In this document: piece by piece, positions 23,962 to 31,702 of the stretch
Layout of the letters: every line of letters begins with the position of its first letter
Numbering within the stretch: position 1 is the stretch's first letter
NCBI GenBank assembly: GCA_002718195.1
Contig: PBDU01000011.1
Span: 294,837 to 343,906, forward strand
Source: Methanobacteriota archaeon
Lineage (GTDB): Archaea; Thermoplasmatota; Poseidoniia; Poseidoniales; Poseidoniaceae
Direction of reading: 5' to 3'
Length of the DNA stretch: 49,070 bases
Notes under the pieces: model-generated
What the model was told of the DNA's origin: nothing
Database searches by the model: none
Seen by the model: only the letters and a program-made list of their open reading frames with translations
Program-made: the position numbers and the translations under genes

Positions 23962-25794
23962 ATGCCTGTAATGCTACCTTCCGAAAAAGATGATATTGGG
24001 CAATTTAATCGTCTTAGTGCAAGCCAGGTTAATTCTTACAATAATTGTAGCAGAATGTGGTGGTTTGAGAAAAAAATTGGTTTGAAAATTCCCGACATAC
24101 CTGCTCTGCACAGAGGTAAGGCTGTTGAAAGGGCTTTCAGCATGGTTTTGAAAGAAAGTCCAGCATTGATCATGTCAAATGCACCTACAAATATACTCGA
24201 TTCTATACCATTAAGCGATGCTGGAGTGCCCGATAGGGAACAAAGAAATGGCTGGCCGGCACAGTATTTACTTCCGCTAAAACAGGAAGATAGACCAAGC
24301 ACGATTGATGATCTCAGAGATTGGGCTATTAAAAGATTGGAATTACATTTGAAGCGAGCCATAGGGGAAGAGAAAATCTCTTGGGAGAAAAACCCGAGAA
24401 AATCAGGTGTATGGGAAGATGGAGTGGATTTTGAGACCTGTATACAAATGTGCGTGCAATCACTTGAGTGGCATTTGCAAGAGGTGTCTAGGTGCCTTGA
24501 GGAAAAGCCAGAGGATGTTATTCAATCTTGGAGGAACGGGGATAGAGAATACTGGCCAAGTCCAGATGGTTATCCATATCAATTCGATTCCAACAATCCG
24601 CTTTCCGGGGATGGCGAATTAACGGTTTCAGAGGCTTGGGCTATTGTCAGACCGTGGTTTGTAGATCCAAGTGCAGAGGATTTTGCGATGAATGCTGTAA
24701 TCCCTGAACATTTCTTCATGGGCGAATATGACTTAGTTTACAGATGGGACGGCAAAATCAAAATTGTTGATCTAAAAGCAAGTACAGGCAATAATTTCAG
24801 GTCAGAAGATTATGTGAATCAAATGCAAATGTACGCTATGTTATGGTGGGCAACTCACGGCAAAAAACAGGTCCCTGATGATTTAGAAATATGGTATGTT
24901 GGAGCAGGCAAGAGAAAACAAATACCAGTGCCCGAAATTCAACATTTGGATTCGATGTATCTTGATTTACAAAAAATGTGGACTCAGATCAAAGGTACAG
25001 AGATATCTATCGCAGACTGTCCACCAAACCCGAAACCTCTAAGGAAATTTTTGAAAGGTGGCGTTGATGATGGCGAGGATACAATGGGCAGATGTGATGT
25101 TTGCGAATGGAGTATGCTCTGTCCAAACGGAGGCAGCGATGACGAATATCCCGAAACAGGGGCTATCCAAATTCCAGGTAAGTCAAATGCGCTCAATGTT
25201 GAAGATATAGGTGATTTGAATCCAAGAATATCTGTTGTAGCAGAGGTTTTCAATTATATTGAGAATGATAGTAAGCCGCCATTCATCCGTGTAAAACAAG
25301 GAAGCCACTTCGCGAATCTTCAATTCAATGATAATATTTGGAAGAATATATCGAGTAAACTAGCAACCAAAATTCAGAAAGGAAGCATCCTACTTGTAGA
25401 CGGAGTGTGTCCATCAGCAAATTGGAAAGGAGAAGTTTCATTGAAATTTGACCCTCATTCCAATTTAGAAATCGTCGATAAATCAGAACCACAGAGAGAT
25501 TCGATAACATCGGGATCTCCAAGGGTAGATGTCTCTGGTAGGATTGCATATTTTACAGAAAAAAGTGGAGTCAATGCTAGAGGTGAGTGGAAAAGGAAAG
25601 GAGTCGTCATTCTCAACGATAAGGGTAAGATTCAAATTGAAGGTTGGGATAATCAATTCCCAGCTACTCTTGAGGTAGCTTCTCCGGGAGATGAGGTGAT
25701 AGTTACGAATCTCGCACTTGAGACTTGGGCTGTATTGCTAAGGGGCAATTTGACAAAGTTCAGCGATGCATTCATCACAAGACGATGGAATTGA
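23962..25794 (+). CDS. Cas4/RecB-like iron-sulfur nuclease with C-terminal OB-like domain (2 of 2)
   Basis: 610-residue paralogue of the preceding gene with the same layout. SASQVNSYNNCSRMWWFEKK (C29) matches the Cas4 N-terminal motif; RGKAVERAF, GEYDLVYRWDG (D257) and VDLKAS (D270, K272), then QMQMYAMLWW form the catalytic core. C378, C381 and C387 (C-x2-C-x5-C) complete the likely iron-sulfur site. The C-terminal 200 residues again look like one or two OB folds. It starts 33 bases behind the first copy. The two copies are clearly diverged, so the duplication is old and both catalytic sites are retained. A heterodimer is possible but is only inference. Confidence 0.75.
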   Translation: MPVMLPSEKDDIGQFNRLSASQVNSYNNCSRMWWFEKKIGLKIPDIPALHRGKAVERAFSMVLKESPALIMSNAPTNILDSIPLSDAGVPDREQRNGWPAQYLLPLKQEDRPSTIDDLRDWAIKRLELHLKRAIGEEKISWEKNPRKSGVWEDGVDFETCIQMCVQSLEWHLQEVSRCLEEKPEDVIQSWRNGDREYWPSPDGYPYQFDSNNPLSGDGELTVSEAWAIVRPWFVDPSAEDFAMNAVIPEHFFMGEYDLVYRWDGKIKIVDLKASTGNNFRSEDYVNQMQMYAMLWWATHGKKQVPDDLEIWYVGAGKRKQIPVPEIQHLDSMYLDLQKMWTQIKGTEISIADCPPNPKPLRKFLKGGVDDGEDTMGRCDVCEWSMLCPNGGSDDEYPETGAIQIPGKSNALNVEDIGDLNPRISVVAEVFNYIENDSKPPFIRVKQGSHFANLQFNDNIWKNISSKLATKIQKGSILLVDGVCPSANWKGEVSLKFDPHSNLEIVDKSEPQRDSITSGSPRVDVSGRIAYFTEKSGVNARGEWKRKGVVILNDKGKIQIEGWDNQFPATLEVASPGDEVIVTNLALETWAVLLRGNLTKFSDAFITRRWN

Positions 25795-25797
25795 GTT

Positions 25798-25998
25798 TCA
25801 TCCACCGGAAGCAACGCTTGTGACTAATAGTACCAAATCATCCTCCAATTGCGTAGAGTGAGGAAGAATGTTATCTTGATAACTCACTACAACCATCGAT
25901 TCGGGTATGTTAGCCTTTGCGAGTGCTTTTCTAATTGTTATCGGGTTCTCGGACTCAATTGTTTCATCATATCCTGATCCCTGAAACGTGATTCGCAT
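25798..25998 (-). CDS. Ubiquitin-like sulfur-carrier protein (MoaD/ThiS/SAMP type)
   Basis: 66-residue beta-grasp protein ending in Gly-Gly (SVASGG), the feature by which this family is adenylated and then carries sulfur as a thiocarboxylate or is joined to protein lysines. The pattern ITIRKALAKANIPESMVVVSYQDNILP followed by LEDDLVLLVTSVASGG is typical of ThiS/SAMP2-like carriers. Candidate jobs are tRNA thiolation, molybdopterin sulfur supply (moaA is in this window) or protein tagging. The gene converges with the second nuclease (four-base gap) and diverges from the tRNA gene, from which it may share promoter bases. Confidence 0.8.
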   Translation of the reverse strand: MRITFQGSGYDETIESENPITIRKALAKANIPESMVVVSYQDNILPHSTQLEDDLVLLVTSVASGG

Positions 25999-26018
25999 TG
26001 GTCAACGCAGTAACATCA

Positions 26019-26027
26019 TGCTTATGA
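26019..26027. promoter_or_regulatory. Possible shared promoter element for tRNA-Ser and the sulfur-carrier gene
   Basis: TGCTTATGA lies about 31 bases before the tRNA 5' end on the plus strand. Its complement, TCATAAGCA, lies about 25 bases before the sulfur-carrier ATG on the minus strand. This is the only A/T-rich candidate at the right distance for both in a 55-base spacer. Confidence 0.25.
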
Positions 26028-26053
26028 CCCAAACCCATTGAGTTTTACACATA

Positions 26054-26136
26054 GCCGAGATCGCATAGCCCGGTATTGCGGTGGATTCGAAATCCACTGT
26101 CTCCACGACGCGGGGGTTCGAATCCCTCTCTCGGCG
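26054..26136 (+). tRNA. tRNA-Ser (anticodon CGA)
   Basis: Complete class II tRNA. Acceptor GCCGAGA pairs with TCTCGGC (26129-26135) and G73 is the discriminator, normal for serine. The D stem is GCA/TGC with a GG in the loop. The anticodon arm is GTGGA-TTCGAAA-TCCAC (26081-26097), with anticodon CGA at 26088-26090. A long variable arm with a GTC/GAC stem follows, then a T arm of GGGGG-TTCGAAT-CCCTC. The CCA end is not encoded (GCCTCA follows), so it must be added. There is no intron. It reads UCG codons. Confidence 0.97.
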
Positions 26137-26138
26137 CC

Positions 26139-26888
26139 TCACATATAGGATGCATCGTGCGAATTGGTCAACTCTTGGACCATATCTGCGGATTTTCCAC
26201 TGCTGCGGTTTTTTATTTTTTCAATCAGTGAACTTTCGGTAGAATCATCCCAATCAAGATCTAGTGACCACCACTGGGATATTTTGTGTAATAGTCTATC
26301 GCTTGCTAGGGTATCTGCACTAGTGCCAATAGTTGTTGCAATTGTTAAAGCTGAATTTATTCCGTAAATAGGTCCCATTGAAGCCATAAGTGCAGCCATG
26401 CCTATAGCACCTGCACTAGGTTCATCTCTGCGCACATCTATTCCTTGGGACTCCAAATCGATTCTGTACCCAGATGTTGACGGAACAACAAATACATCTT
26501 TTCTGTTTGGTTCACTTGCCATTCCAGCAAGAACGAGCAATTGTTCAGTTTTCTTCTGAAGTCTTCCGAGTATGAATTGTGTAAGTTCAAATTGTTCTGG
26601 TGGGTTCAGGGGTTGATTTTCTCCTGAAATTAGAAGGATAGTTTTTGATTTTGATTTCACCATAGAAATATCTAGGTGCGGGGGTGCAATTAACCCATCA
26701 TTGTCCAAAGTAGCGTGTGGAGGAAAACCAGAATTTAGGATTCTTGCGATGGGTTCGCAATCCATTCCTTCTCGTATTTGTTGAACGGCTTTTTTTCCAA
26801 CATCACCAACTCCTGGTAACGCAAACAATGTGATATCAGATTTTGGTATGCTTGCATTTTCTCCATACCAATCGATAATCGATGCCAT
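26139..26888 (-). CDS. PAC2 family protein (archaeal proteasome-assembly-chaperone-like)
   Basis: 249 residues with the PAC2 fold: an early LFALPGVGDVGKKAVQQI segment (the G-x-G-x-VG motif of the family), a middle LISGENQPLNPP strand and the C-terminal half with GMAALMASMGPIYGI, typical of the archaeal PAC2 branch (PbaB-like). These proteins assist or bind the proteasome core, but the precise role of each archaeal paralogue is unsettled. It is the last member of the eL42-eS27-aIF2-alpha-Nop10-PAC2 run, a gene order conserved in many archaea. A 92-base gap before it, with a TATTATA-like stretch on the minus strand, may contain its own promoter. Confidence 0.75.
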   Translation of the reverse strand: MASIIDWYGENASIPKSDITLFALPGVGDVGKKAVQQIREGMDCEPIARILNSGFPPHATLDNDGLIAPPHLDISMVKSKSKTILLISGENQPLNPPEQFELTQFILGRLQKKTEQLLVLAGMASEPNRKDVFVVPSTSGYRIDLESQGIDVRRDEPSAGAIGMAALMASMGPIYGINSALTIATTIGTSADTLASDRLLHKISQWWSLDLDWDDSTESSLIEKIKNRSSGKSADMVQELTNSHDASYM

Positions 26889-26980
26889 GAATATCTAAAC
26901 CATTTTTGGGGGAGTATAATGCTTGGGGTAAGGGATTGAATCTAAGCAATGATTTGGTAACCAAATCGTATTCCCCGTGT

Positions 26981-27196
26981 TCATTCTTCTTCAGTCATAT
27001 CAGGTAATGTTGGTAGTTTTTGTGACCAACCCTCGCCTTCAACGCCTTCGAGTCTTCTACGATATTGCGCGTGATGGTCTTCTGGAGACCATTTTATGGG
27101 TGCAGCTGCCCTTGCTGTGCCACCACATTTGTGACATTTAGTGGATAAAGTCCACGCACCACAATCTTGACATTGGTTAAGCAGTTGCTTTCCCAT
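26981..27196 (-). CDS. nop10: Ribosome biogenesis protein Nop10
   Basis: 71-residue H/ACA guide-RNP subunit that works with the Cbf5 pseudouridine synthase. The N-terminal zinc ribbon is C9-x2-C12 (CQDC) with C20-x2-C23 (CHKC). The linker PIKWSPEDHHAQYRRRLEG is the family's helix-forming C-terminal part. The acidic tail (DMTEEE) makes it slightly longer than the roughly 60-residue norm. It starts seven bases behind the aIF2-alpha stop, as in many archaea. Confidence 0.93.
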   Translation of the reverse strand: MGKQLLNQCQDCGAWTLSTKCHKCGGTARAAAPIKWSPEDHHAQYRRRLEGVEGEGWSQKLPTLPDMTEEE

Positions 27197-27203
27197 TTGA
27201 TCA

Positions 27204-27995
27204 CTACTCTCGCCAAACCTCGGCTTCTCCGCCTTCTTTTATGATGAAATCAGTGGTGGCTTGGGTTGCCTTTTCCCATATTTCTTCAGCCGTTTTGAAA
27301 TCTGGTGCCTTCAATTCAATTCTGTAATTAGGAGATCCATCATAGAAACATTCTACGCTAATTTCTTGCTCTTCGTTACTGAATGACTCGGCAGCTAGTA
27401 ATGCATCTCTTACAATTTCAACCCCATTTGTATTCTCGGATTTCAATTGGAAATTGCCTCTTATCTCAACGAATGGCGGAACGATATTTTCAACAGCAAT
27501 TTCGATGAATTGTGGTACCCAATCATCATCATACCCTGCATCTGCCATAGCAGTTTCGTTCATGGCTGCTTCTTCAAATGCTGAATATAGGCTAGTGAAG
27601 GACATTGCAAGTTCTTCTTCGGTTTTCTGTAATTTCTCTGCAGACCAAGACAATTGTTCTGACATGACTTTGAGAAGTTGTTTTGCTCTTTGCTCGTTCT
27701 TCCATTCTTGAAGCCGGTTTCTTCTGCGTTCTTCTGAAACTGATTTTAATGAAAGTTCAATTGATGTTCCATCTTTTCTTACTCCAATCGTTTTACAGAT
27801 TACTCTTTGTCCTTCTCTAACGACTGATCTTATGTTTTTGACCCAACCTGAGGCAATTTCTCCGATGAAAATGAAGCCTTCGAGGTCATTGTATTCATCT
27901 AGTTTGACATAAGCACCATTTTTCTGTACCTCAGAAATTGATGCAACAACCAACTCTCCTTCATCAGGTCGAGATTTGGTATCGGAGTTTGCCAT
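27204..27995 (-). CDS. Translation initiation factor aIF2 subunit alpha
   Basis: 263-residue alpha subunit of the initiator-tRNA carrier aIF2. The N-terminal S1 domain is clear (GELVVASISEVQKNGAYVKL, then GFIFIGEI and VGxKDGTSIELSLK-like strands). A helical middle domain (about 95-175) and the C-terminal alpha-beta domain that binds the gamma subunit follow. The position equivalent to the eukaryotic phosphorylated Ser51 loop is not conserved in an obvious way. The ATG at 27995 and its GGAGG ribosome binding site (28005-28009) both lie in a perfect 18-base palindrome that begins at the last base of the eS27 stop, so translation of this gene may depend on eS27 translation. Confidence 0.92.
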   Translation of the reverse strand: MANSDTKSRPDEGELVVASISEVQKNGAYVKLDEYNDLEGFIFIGEIASGWVKNIRSVVREGQRVICKTIGVRKDGTSIELSLKSVSEERRRNRLQEWKNEQRAKQLLKVMSEQLSWSAEKLQKTEEELAMSFTSLYSAFEEAAMNETAMADAGYDDDWVPQFIEIAVENIVPPFVEIRGNFQLKSENTNGVEIVRDALLAAESFSNEEQEISVECFYDGSPNYRIELKAPDFKTAEEIWEKATQATTDFIIKEGGEAEVWRE

Positions 27996-28011
27996 GGAGG
28001 AATTCCTCCAT
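27994..28011 (-). promoter_or_regulatory. Perfect palindrome covering the aIF2-alpha ribosome binding site and start
   Basis: On the transcribed minus strand the 18 bases read ATGGAGGAATTCCTCCAT. As RNA they fold into a seven-base-pair stem with an AAUU loop. GGAGG (the ribosome binding site) pairs with CCUCC, and the first two bases of the start codon are in the stem. The outermost base is also the last base of the eS27 stop codon. A terminating ribosome would open the hairpin, which suggests coupled translation. Confidence 0.6.
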
Positions 28012-28181
28012 CACTCTAAGACTTCTACTACAGTACAACCGACCAAATCAGGCTTACCGCCTTGTGGCTTAGTTAGGGTTGCTCCACAAACTGAGCATGA
28101 AATTACTATATTTGCTCTGGAGAAAATTGTTGTTTCGTTACCGCAATCTTTGCAGGATACTTTTAGGAATGAGTTAGCCAT
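28011..28181 (-). CDS. rps27e: Small-subunit ribosomal protein eS27
   Basis: 56 residues. It starts MANSFLKVSCKDCGNETTIF and ends GCTVVEVLE. The zinc ribbon is intact: C10, C13, C29 and C32. The TKPQGGK turn and C-terminal strand match archaeal S27e. The ribosome binding site GAGGTGA overlaps the eL42 stop (TGAGGTGA), so the two are coupled. Its own stop runs directly into the palindrome that hides the aIF2-alpha start. Confidence 0.93.
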   Translation of the reverse strand: MANSFLKVSCKDCGNETTIFSRANIVISCSVCGATLTKPQGGKPDLVGCTVVEVLE

Positions 28182-28192
28182 AATTTTTCACC

Positions 28193-28477
28193 TCAGTTGT
28201 CGACAAGTTCGAATTTCTTTGCTCTTTGGCAAGGTGCGTAGTGAGCCTTTCCAGTTTCAGTGCATCTGTATAAAACATTCACTCTTCTAGTTGGTTTTTC
28301 TCTGCCATCCGGCTTTGGTCTTGGGAAACCACGGTAACCTTTCATTACCTTTCTGAATCTCCTCTGACCCCAGCGAAGTTCGCTTGCAGGCTTCTTTTTT
28401 ACACGCTCAACGGTGTGCAATGTGTGTTTGCCTGCAGATGGGCTGTAACGCTTTACTTGACGTGGTCTCTTTACCAT
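28193..28477 (-). CDS. rpl44e: Large-subunit ribosomal protein eL42 (L44e) without its zinc ligands
   Basis: 94 residues from the ATG at 28477, chosen because GAGGTG lies nine bases upstream; a GTG at 28486 would add three residues. The fold is recognisable throughout (KHTLHTVERVKKKPASELRWGQRR, FRKVMKGYRGFPRP, the GKAHYAP and RAKKFELV segments). Archaeal eL42 normally binds zinc through CPxC near residue 12 and CxxC near 72. Here the first pair reads SPSA (residues 12-15) and the second CTET (72-75), so three of the four ligands are gone. It heads the eL42-eS27-aIF2-alpha-Nop10 run. eL42 lies at the ribosomal E site, contacting deacylated tRNA. Confidence 0.9.
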   Translation of the reverse strand: MVKRPRQVKRYSPSAGKHTLHTVERVKKKPASELRWGQRRFRKVMKGYRGFPRPKPDGREKPTRRVNVLYRCTETGKAHYAPCQRAKKFELVDN

Positions 28478-28516
28478 AGTAAGCACCTCTTGGACATCAA
28501 CCCCACTAACGTCCTG

Positions 28517-28524
28517 TATTTATG
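28517..28524 (-). promoter_or_regulatory. TATA-like box for the eL42 operon
   Basis: On the minus strand CATAAATA lies 40-47 bases before the eL42 ATG, leaving room for a roughly 15-base leader with the GAGGTG ribosome binding site. Confidence 0.45.
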
Positions 28525-28578
28525 GGTGACGGCTGGTTTTTGGGGTCAAATTTTGCCGACATCTATCGATTTCTATGG

Positions 28579-28585
28579 TTATATT
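28579..28585 (+). promoter_or_regulatory. TATA-like box for the membrane-protein pair
   Basis: TTATATT is centred about 30 bases before the ATG at 28612. The GGAG at 28607-28610 is too close to the ATG to be a useful ribosome binding site, so a leaderless or near-leaderless mRNA is likely. Confidence 0.4.
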
Positions 28586-28611
28586 CAAGTTATTGATGTA
28601 AATGTAGGAGC

Positions 28612-29391
28612 ATGGACGACCTGATAAGGGCAGCATTGCTGTTCTGGCTCCCAATAGGGTTTTTTGTCCTAGGTATTTTCTTCTACTTGTCGAGAGATAG
28701 TAATTTAACAAAGAAATTGGGTGCGGTTACTTCAATTATTTCTCTATCTTTATTCTTGATATCTCCTTTTACCGTTCCTCAATCCCCTTCAACAGAATTA
28801 GCTCAACTTTCATGGTACATTTTGCCAATTGCGTTACTTCTTTTTTCTGGTTTGTACATGACATCTTTTTCTGGAAATGTTGTAGTTGGGAAAATTCATT
28901 CGACCTACAAATACATCGGAATTTCTTTGATTTTTGTCTGTATTTTTGCTTTGATTCTTTTGCAATTCTTTTCGCTTGCACCAAGATTTCCAGATTCCAC
29001 GGGTCAAATCAACAAGTATTGGTTGATTTTTTGGCCTACTTTCTTGATCTCCGGTATCGGATTAAGTGCATTTGGTTTTGTTCTCGCAGAGAATAGGAAA
29101 GCAATGTCGATTTGTATTGTTTTTTTCATAGGAATGTTCATTGTTTCTAGTGCGATAGATGGTGCTGAAATTTCTTCACAAATGTTCCGGGAAATCTTGT
29201 GGTTGGCTGGAGCTGATTTACTTGGATTATTGGTAGGGGGTGTTTTGTCCATCGCAGTCTTTGCCTTGGTTATTTTCGCATATGAGAGGAATCTTCAGAG
29301 TCCCCCAGAGATGGATGAGCCAACAGAACAAGAATGGTCGATCATTAGGAAACACCTAACTTCAAACTTGGAGGTGAATGAAGATGAATAG
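28612..29391 (+). CDS. Polytopic membrane protein, unknown function
   Basis: 259 residues with about seven hydrophobic segments (near 8-26, 36-54, 65-82, 99-122, 136-158, 166-182 and 196-225) and a charged cytoplasmic C-terminal tail of about 35 residues. No transport or enzyme motif is visible. It is transcribed as the first of a pair with the next gene, which overlaps it by eight bases. The base composition looks more T-rich than its neighbours, as expected for membrane segments. Confidence 0.6.
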   Translation: MDDLIRAALLFWLPIGFFVLGIFFYLSRDSNLTKKLGAVTSIISLSLFLISPFTVPQSPSTELAQLSWYILPIALLLFSGLYMTSFSGNVVVGKIHSTYKYIGISLIFVCIFALILLQFFSLAPRFPDSTGQINKYWLIFWPTFLISGIGLSAFGFVLAENRKAMSICIVFFIGMFIVSSAIDGAEISSQMFREILWLAGADLLGLLVGGVLSIAVFALVIFAYERNLQSPPEMDEPTEQEWSIIRKHLTSNLEVNEDE

Positions 29392-29836
29392 GAAGGTTCC
29401 GATGCTTGGAGCAATTGTTGCTCTGTTCCTTTTCCCTGCTCTCATAATCTCTATTGTAGGATTTAGCCTGCCCGAACAAGGTGATGCTCCATTCAAGAGA
29501 TTTGCAAATTCCTTACTAACATCATATTCGCTTGTAACCTTATTTTTGATAGCAAATATGGTATTTTATGCAGACAGTAGGCATAAACCTCTGTCCCCAA
29601 TAGTTGGGATGCTATTATCTCTAAGTGCAGGATTTATTGTAGCCTATCTGATTTTCTCTTCAGGAGAAATTATGTATGAACAAAATTCATCTATTAGGGC
29701 CCAAATTTTTTCTAACATTGTACGATTAGTGGTAACCTTAGCCTCTGTTTTATCTGCAGGATTAATCGTTGTTGGGGTTGGCTTTTCATTTATGATGAAC
29801 AAAGATGGTACTGATAATACAGATCCAAACCAATAA
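29384..29836 (+). CDS. Membrane protein, unknown function, overlapping partner
   Basis: 150 residues with four hydrophobic segments (about 7-27, 45-64, 73-93 and 110-138) and a short acidic tail. The ATG at 29384 is preferred over the one at 29378 because GGAGGTGA (29370-29377) then has a normal six-base spacing. Translation is coupled to the preceding gene. The pair sits between two ribosomal protein loci but shows no sequence reason to be ribosome-related. No family recognised. Confidence 0.6.
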   Translation: MNRKVPMLGAIVALFLFPALIISIVGFSLPEQGDAPFKRFANSLLTSYSLVTLFLIANMVFYADSRHKPLSPIVGMLLSLSAGFIVAYLIFSSGEIMYEQNSSIRAQIFSNIVRLVVTLASVLSAGLIVVGVGFSFMMNKDGTDNTDPNQ

Positions 29837-29859
29837 TAGTGCAATCCAATCAACACCCG

Positions 29860-29867
29860 TTTATTTC
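29860..29867 (+). promoter_or_regulatory. TATA-like box for the eL37-purF unit
   Basis: TTTATTTC lies about 45 bases before the eL37 ATG. The predicted leader of about 20 bases carries GGTGAT at 29898-29903. Confidence 0.35.
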
Positions 29868-29906
29868 ATAAAGGGGAGGTAGGTCGCAAGCCTGTTCGGT
29901 GATAGC

Positions 29907-30086
29907 ATGTCTAAGGGTACTCCGTCAAGAGGAAAGCGTCAGAAGACAACCCACATTCGATGCCGTCGCTGTGGAAGAAATTCCTTCCACAAGCAAAAAG
30001 GAGTTTGTTCCTCATGTGGTTATGGAGCAACGGCGAAAATGCGCTCCTATTCATGGGCTAAGAAGACTCACCGCCCAAAGGCTTGA
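29907..30086 (+). CDS. rpl37e: Large-subunit ribosomal protein eL37
   Basis: 59 residues starting [20 protein letters not shown]. The zinc ribbon is C19, C22, C34 and C37 (CRRCG and CSSCGYG). The basic N-terminal tail and the C-terminal [10 protein letters not shown] are standard for archaeal L37e. The ribosome binding site GGTGAT is three bases before the ATG. The purF gene follows after 61 bases. Confidence 0.93.
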   Translation: MSKGTPSRGKRQKTTHIRCRRCGRNSFHKQKGVCSSCGYGATAKMRSYSWAKKTHRPKA

Positions 30087-30147
30087 GCATAAAAATTCAT
30101 CAAAAGGGCTACAAAGTACCTTCGTCTAGATGTGCTGAGGCAATCCT

Positions 30148-31689
30148 ATGTGTGGAATAATCGGTATCGTTGGTGCCATAGGAACTCACATCAATCAGCA
30201 CCTCTATGATGGACTTACTGTATTACAACACAGAGGACAAGACGCAGCGGGAATAGTTACTGAGTACGAAGGGAAATTTCACCTCAGAAAATCAAACGGT
30301 TTAGTTTCTGACATCTTCAGAGAATCACACATGAAGAGATTGCTCGGACACATCGGTGTAGGGCACGTAAGATATCCAACAGCAGGTTCATCTTCAAGGG
30401 CGGAAGCTCAACCATTTTACGTCAATTCTCCCTATGGAATTGCATTTGCTCACAATGGTAATCTGACCAACGCCAAAGAGTTAGAAGATATCTTGGTCAA
30501 CGACTACAATAGACACGTTAACACCACAAGCGATTCCGAATTATTGTTGAATATATTTGCAGTTGAATTGACAAAGAAAGTCAAGAATTTCAAGATTCAA
30601 GGCGCTCCTCATTTAGATGTATCTCACGTTTTTTCAGCGGTTAGGTCGATCAATGAAACCATCACTGGAGGGTATGCGTGCATTGGTATGGTAGCTGGGT
30701 ACGGTCTAGTGGCATTCAGGGATCCATACGGAATCAGACCACTTATTTTTGGAAAGAGGGAACACAACGGTTCAACTGAATGGGTTGTAGCAAGTGAATC
30801 TGTTGCTATTACTGCTTTAGGCTTCGAGGTCGTAAGAGATGTCAAGCCAGGTGAATGCATATTCATTTCCAACTCAGGACACTTATTTTCCGAGCAATGT
30901 GCAGAGCCAAAACCACATTCACCATGTATATTCGAGTATGTTTACTTCGCAAGACCGGATTCTGTAATCGATGGAATTTCTGTGTATCAATCAAGACTAA
31001 ATCAAGGAGAAATTTTGGCTGAGCAAATTAAAACTAATTATCCCGATCTAGAAATTGATGCTGTGATTCCGATTCCAGACTCTGGAAGAATTGCCGCACT
31101 TCAACTGGCTAAATCTCTAGGAGTTCCGTACAGAGAAGGTTTCGTCAAAAATAGGTATGTTGGAAGGACTTTTATTATGCCGGGTCAGGCGTTAAGAGAG
31201 AAGTCAGTCAGAAGAAAACTGAATGCGATACCAGATGAATTTAGAGGAAAAAAGGTATTGTTAGTAGATGACTCAATTGTAAGAGGCACTACGAGTGAGC
31301 AAATCGTTGAAATGGCTAGAGATGTTGGTGCGCAAAAGGTGTACTTCTGTAGTGCAGCACCTCCAGTTAGGTATCCCAATGTATACGGTATTGACATGCC
31401 GGCTAAGTCAGAATTTATTGCAGATAACAAGTCAATAGAAGAAATTAGGCAGGCGATTGGTGCAGATGAACTATTCTATCAATCATTAACAGATCTCATT
31501 CATTCAACATCCAATGCTACGGATAATCCTCCTGCAGGGTTTGACTCTTCATGCTTCGATGGGATATATGTAACCGGTGAAGTATCAGAGGAATATCTAT
31601 CAAAATTAGAACAAGCAAGGAATGATTCAGCAAAACAGAAGAGAAATTCTGATGCTGAAGTCTTAGATATCCATAACGATCAGCAATAA
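30148..31689 (+). CDS. purF: Amidophosphoribosyltransferase PurF
   Basis: 513-residue enzyme for the first committed step of purine synthesis, making phosphoribosylamine from PRPP and glutamine. It begins MCGIIGIVG, with Cys2 as the glutaminase nucleophile, so no propeptide needs removal. [19 protein letters not shown] and FAHNGNL belong to the glutaminase site; [17 protein letters not shown] is the PRPP-binding loop. [13 protein letters not shown] is the usual domain junction. The length is about 30 residues above average because of a polar C-terminal tail. GAGG lies seven bases before the ATG. Confidence 0.95.
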   Translation: MCGIIGIVGAIGTHINQHLYDGLTVLQHRGQDAAGIVTEYEGKFHLRKSNGLVSDIFRESHMKRLLGHIGVGHVRYPTAGSSSRAEAQPFYVNSPYGIAFAHNGNLTNAKELEDILVNDYNRHVNTTSDSELLLNIFAVELTKKVKNFKIQGAPHLDVSHVFSAVRSINETITGGYACIGMVAGYGLVAFRDPYGIRPLIFGKREHNGSTEWVVASESVAITALGFEVVRDVKPGECIFISNSGHLFSEQCAEPKPHSPCIFEYVYFARPDSVIDGISVYQSRLNQGEILAEQIKTNYPDLEIDAVIPIPDSGRIAALQLAKSLGVPYREGFVKNRYVGRTFIMPGQALREKSVRRKLNAIPDEFRGKKVLLVDDSIVRGTTSEQIVEMARDVGAQKVYFCSAAPPVRYPNVYGIDMPAKSEFIADNKSIEEIRQAIGADELFYQSLTDLIHSTSNATDNPPAGFDSSCFDGIYVTGEVSEEYLSKLEQARNDSAKQKRNSDAEVLDIHNDQQ

Positions 31690-31702
31690 GGCGTGTGCTC
31701 AG

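Noticed and set aside
22195..25794. CRISPR-associated Cas4 operon
   Set aside because: There is no repeat array, cas1 or effector gene in the window, and the long OB-like tails are not typical of Cas4.
27976..28290. Plus-strand frame over eS27
   Set aside because: It covers eS27 and eL42 in antisense, with no ribosome binding site or recognisable motif.
29899..30129. Plus-strand 76-residue frame over eL37
   Set aside because: The eL37 frame (29907-30086) has intact zinc-ribbon cysteines and a ribosome binding site; the other frame shows no family.
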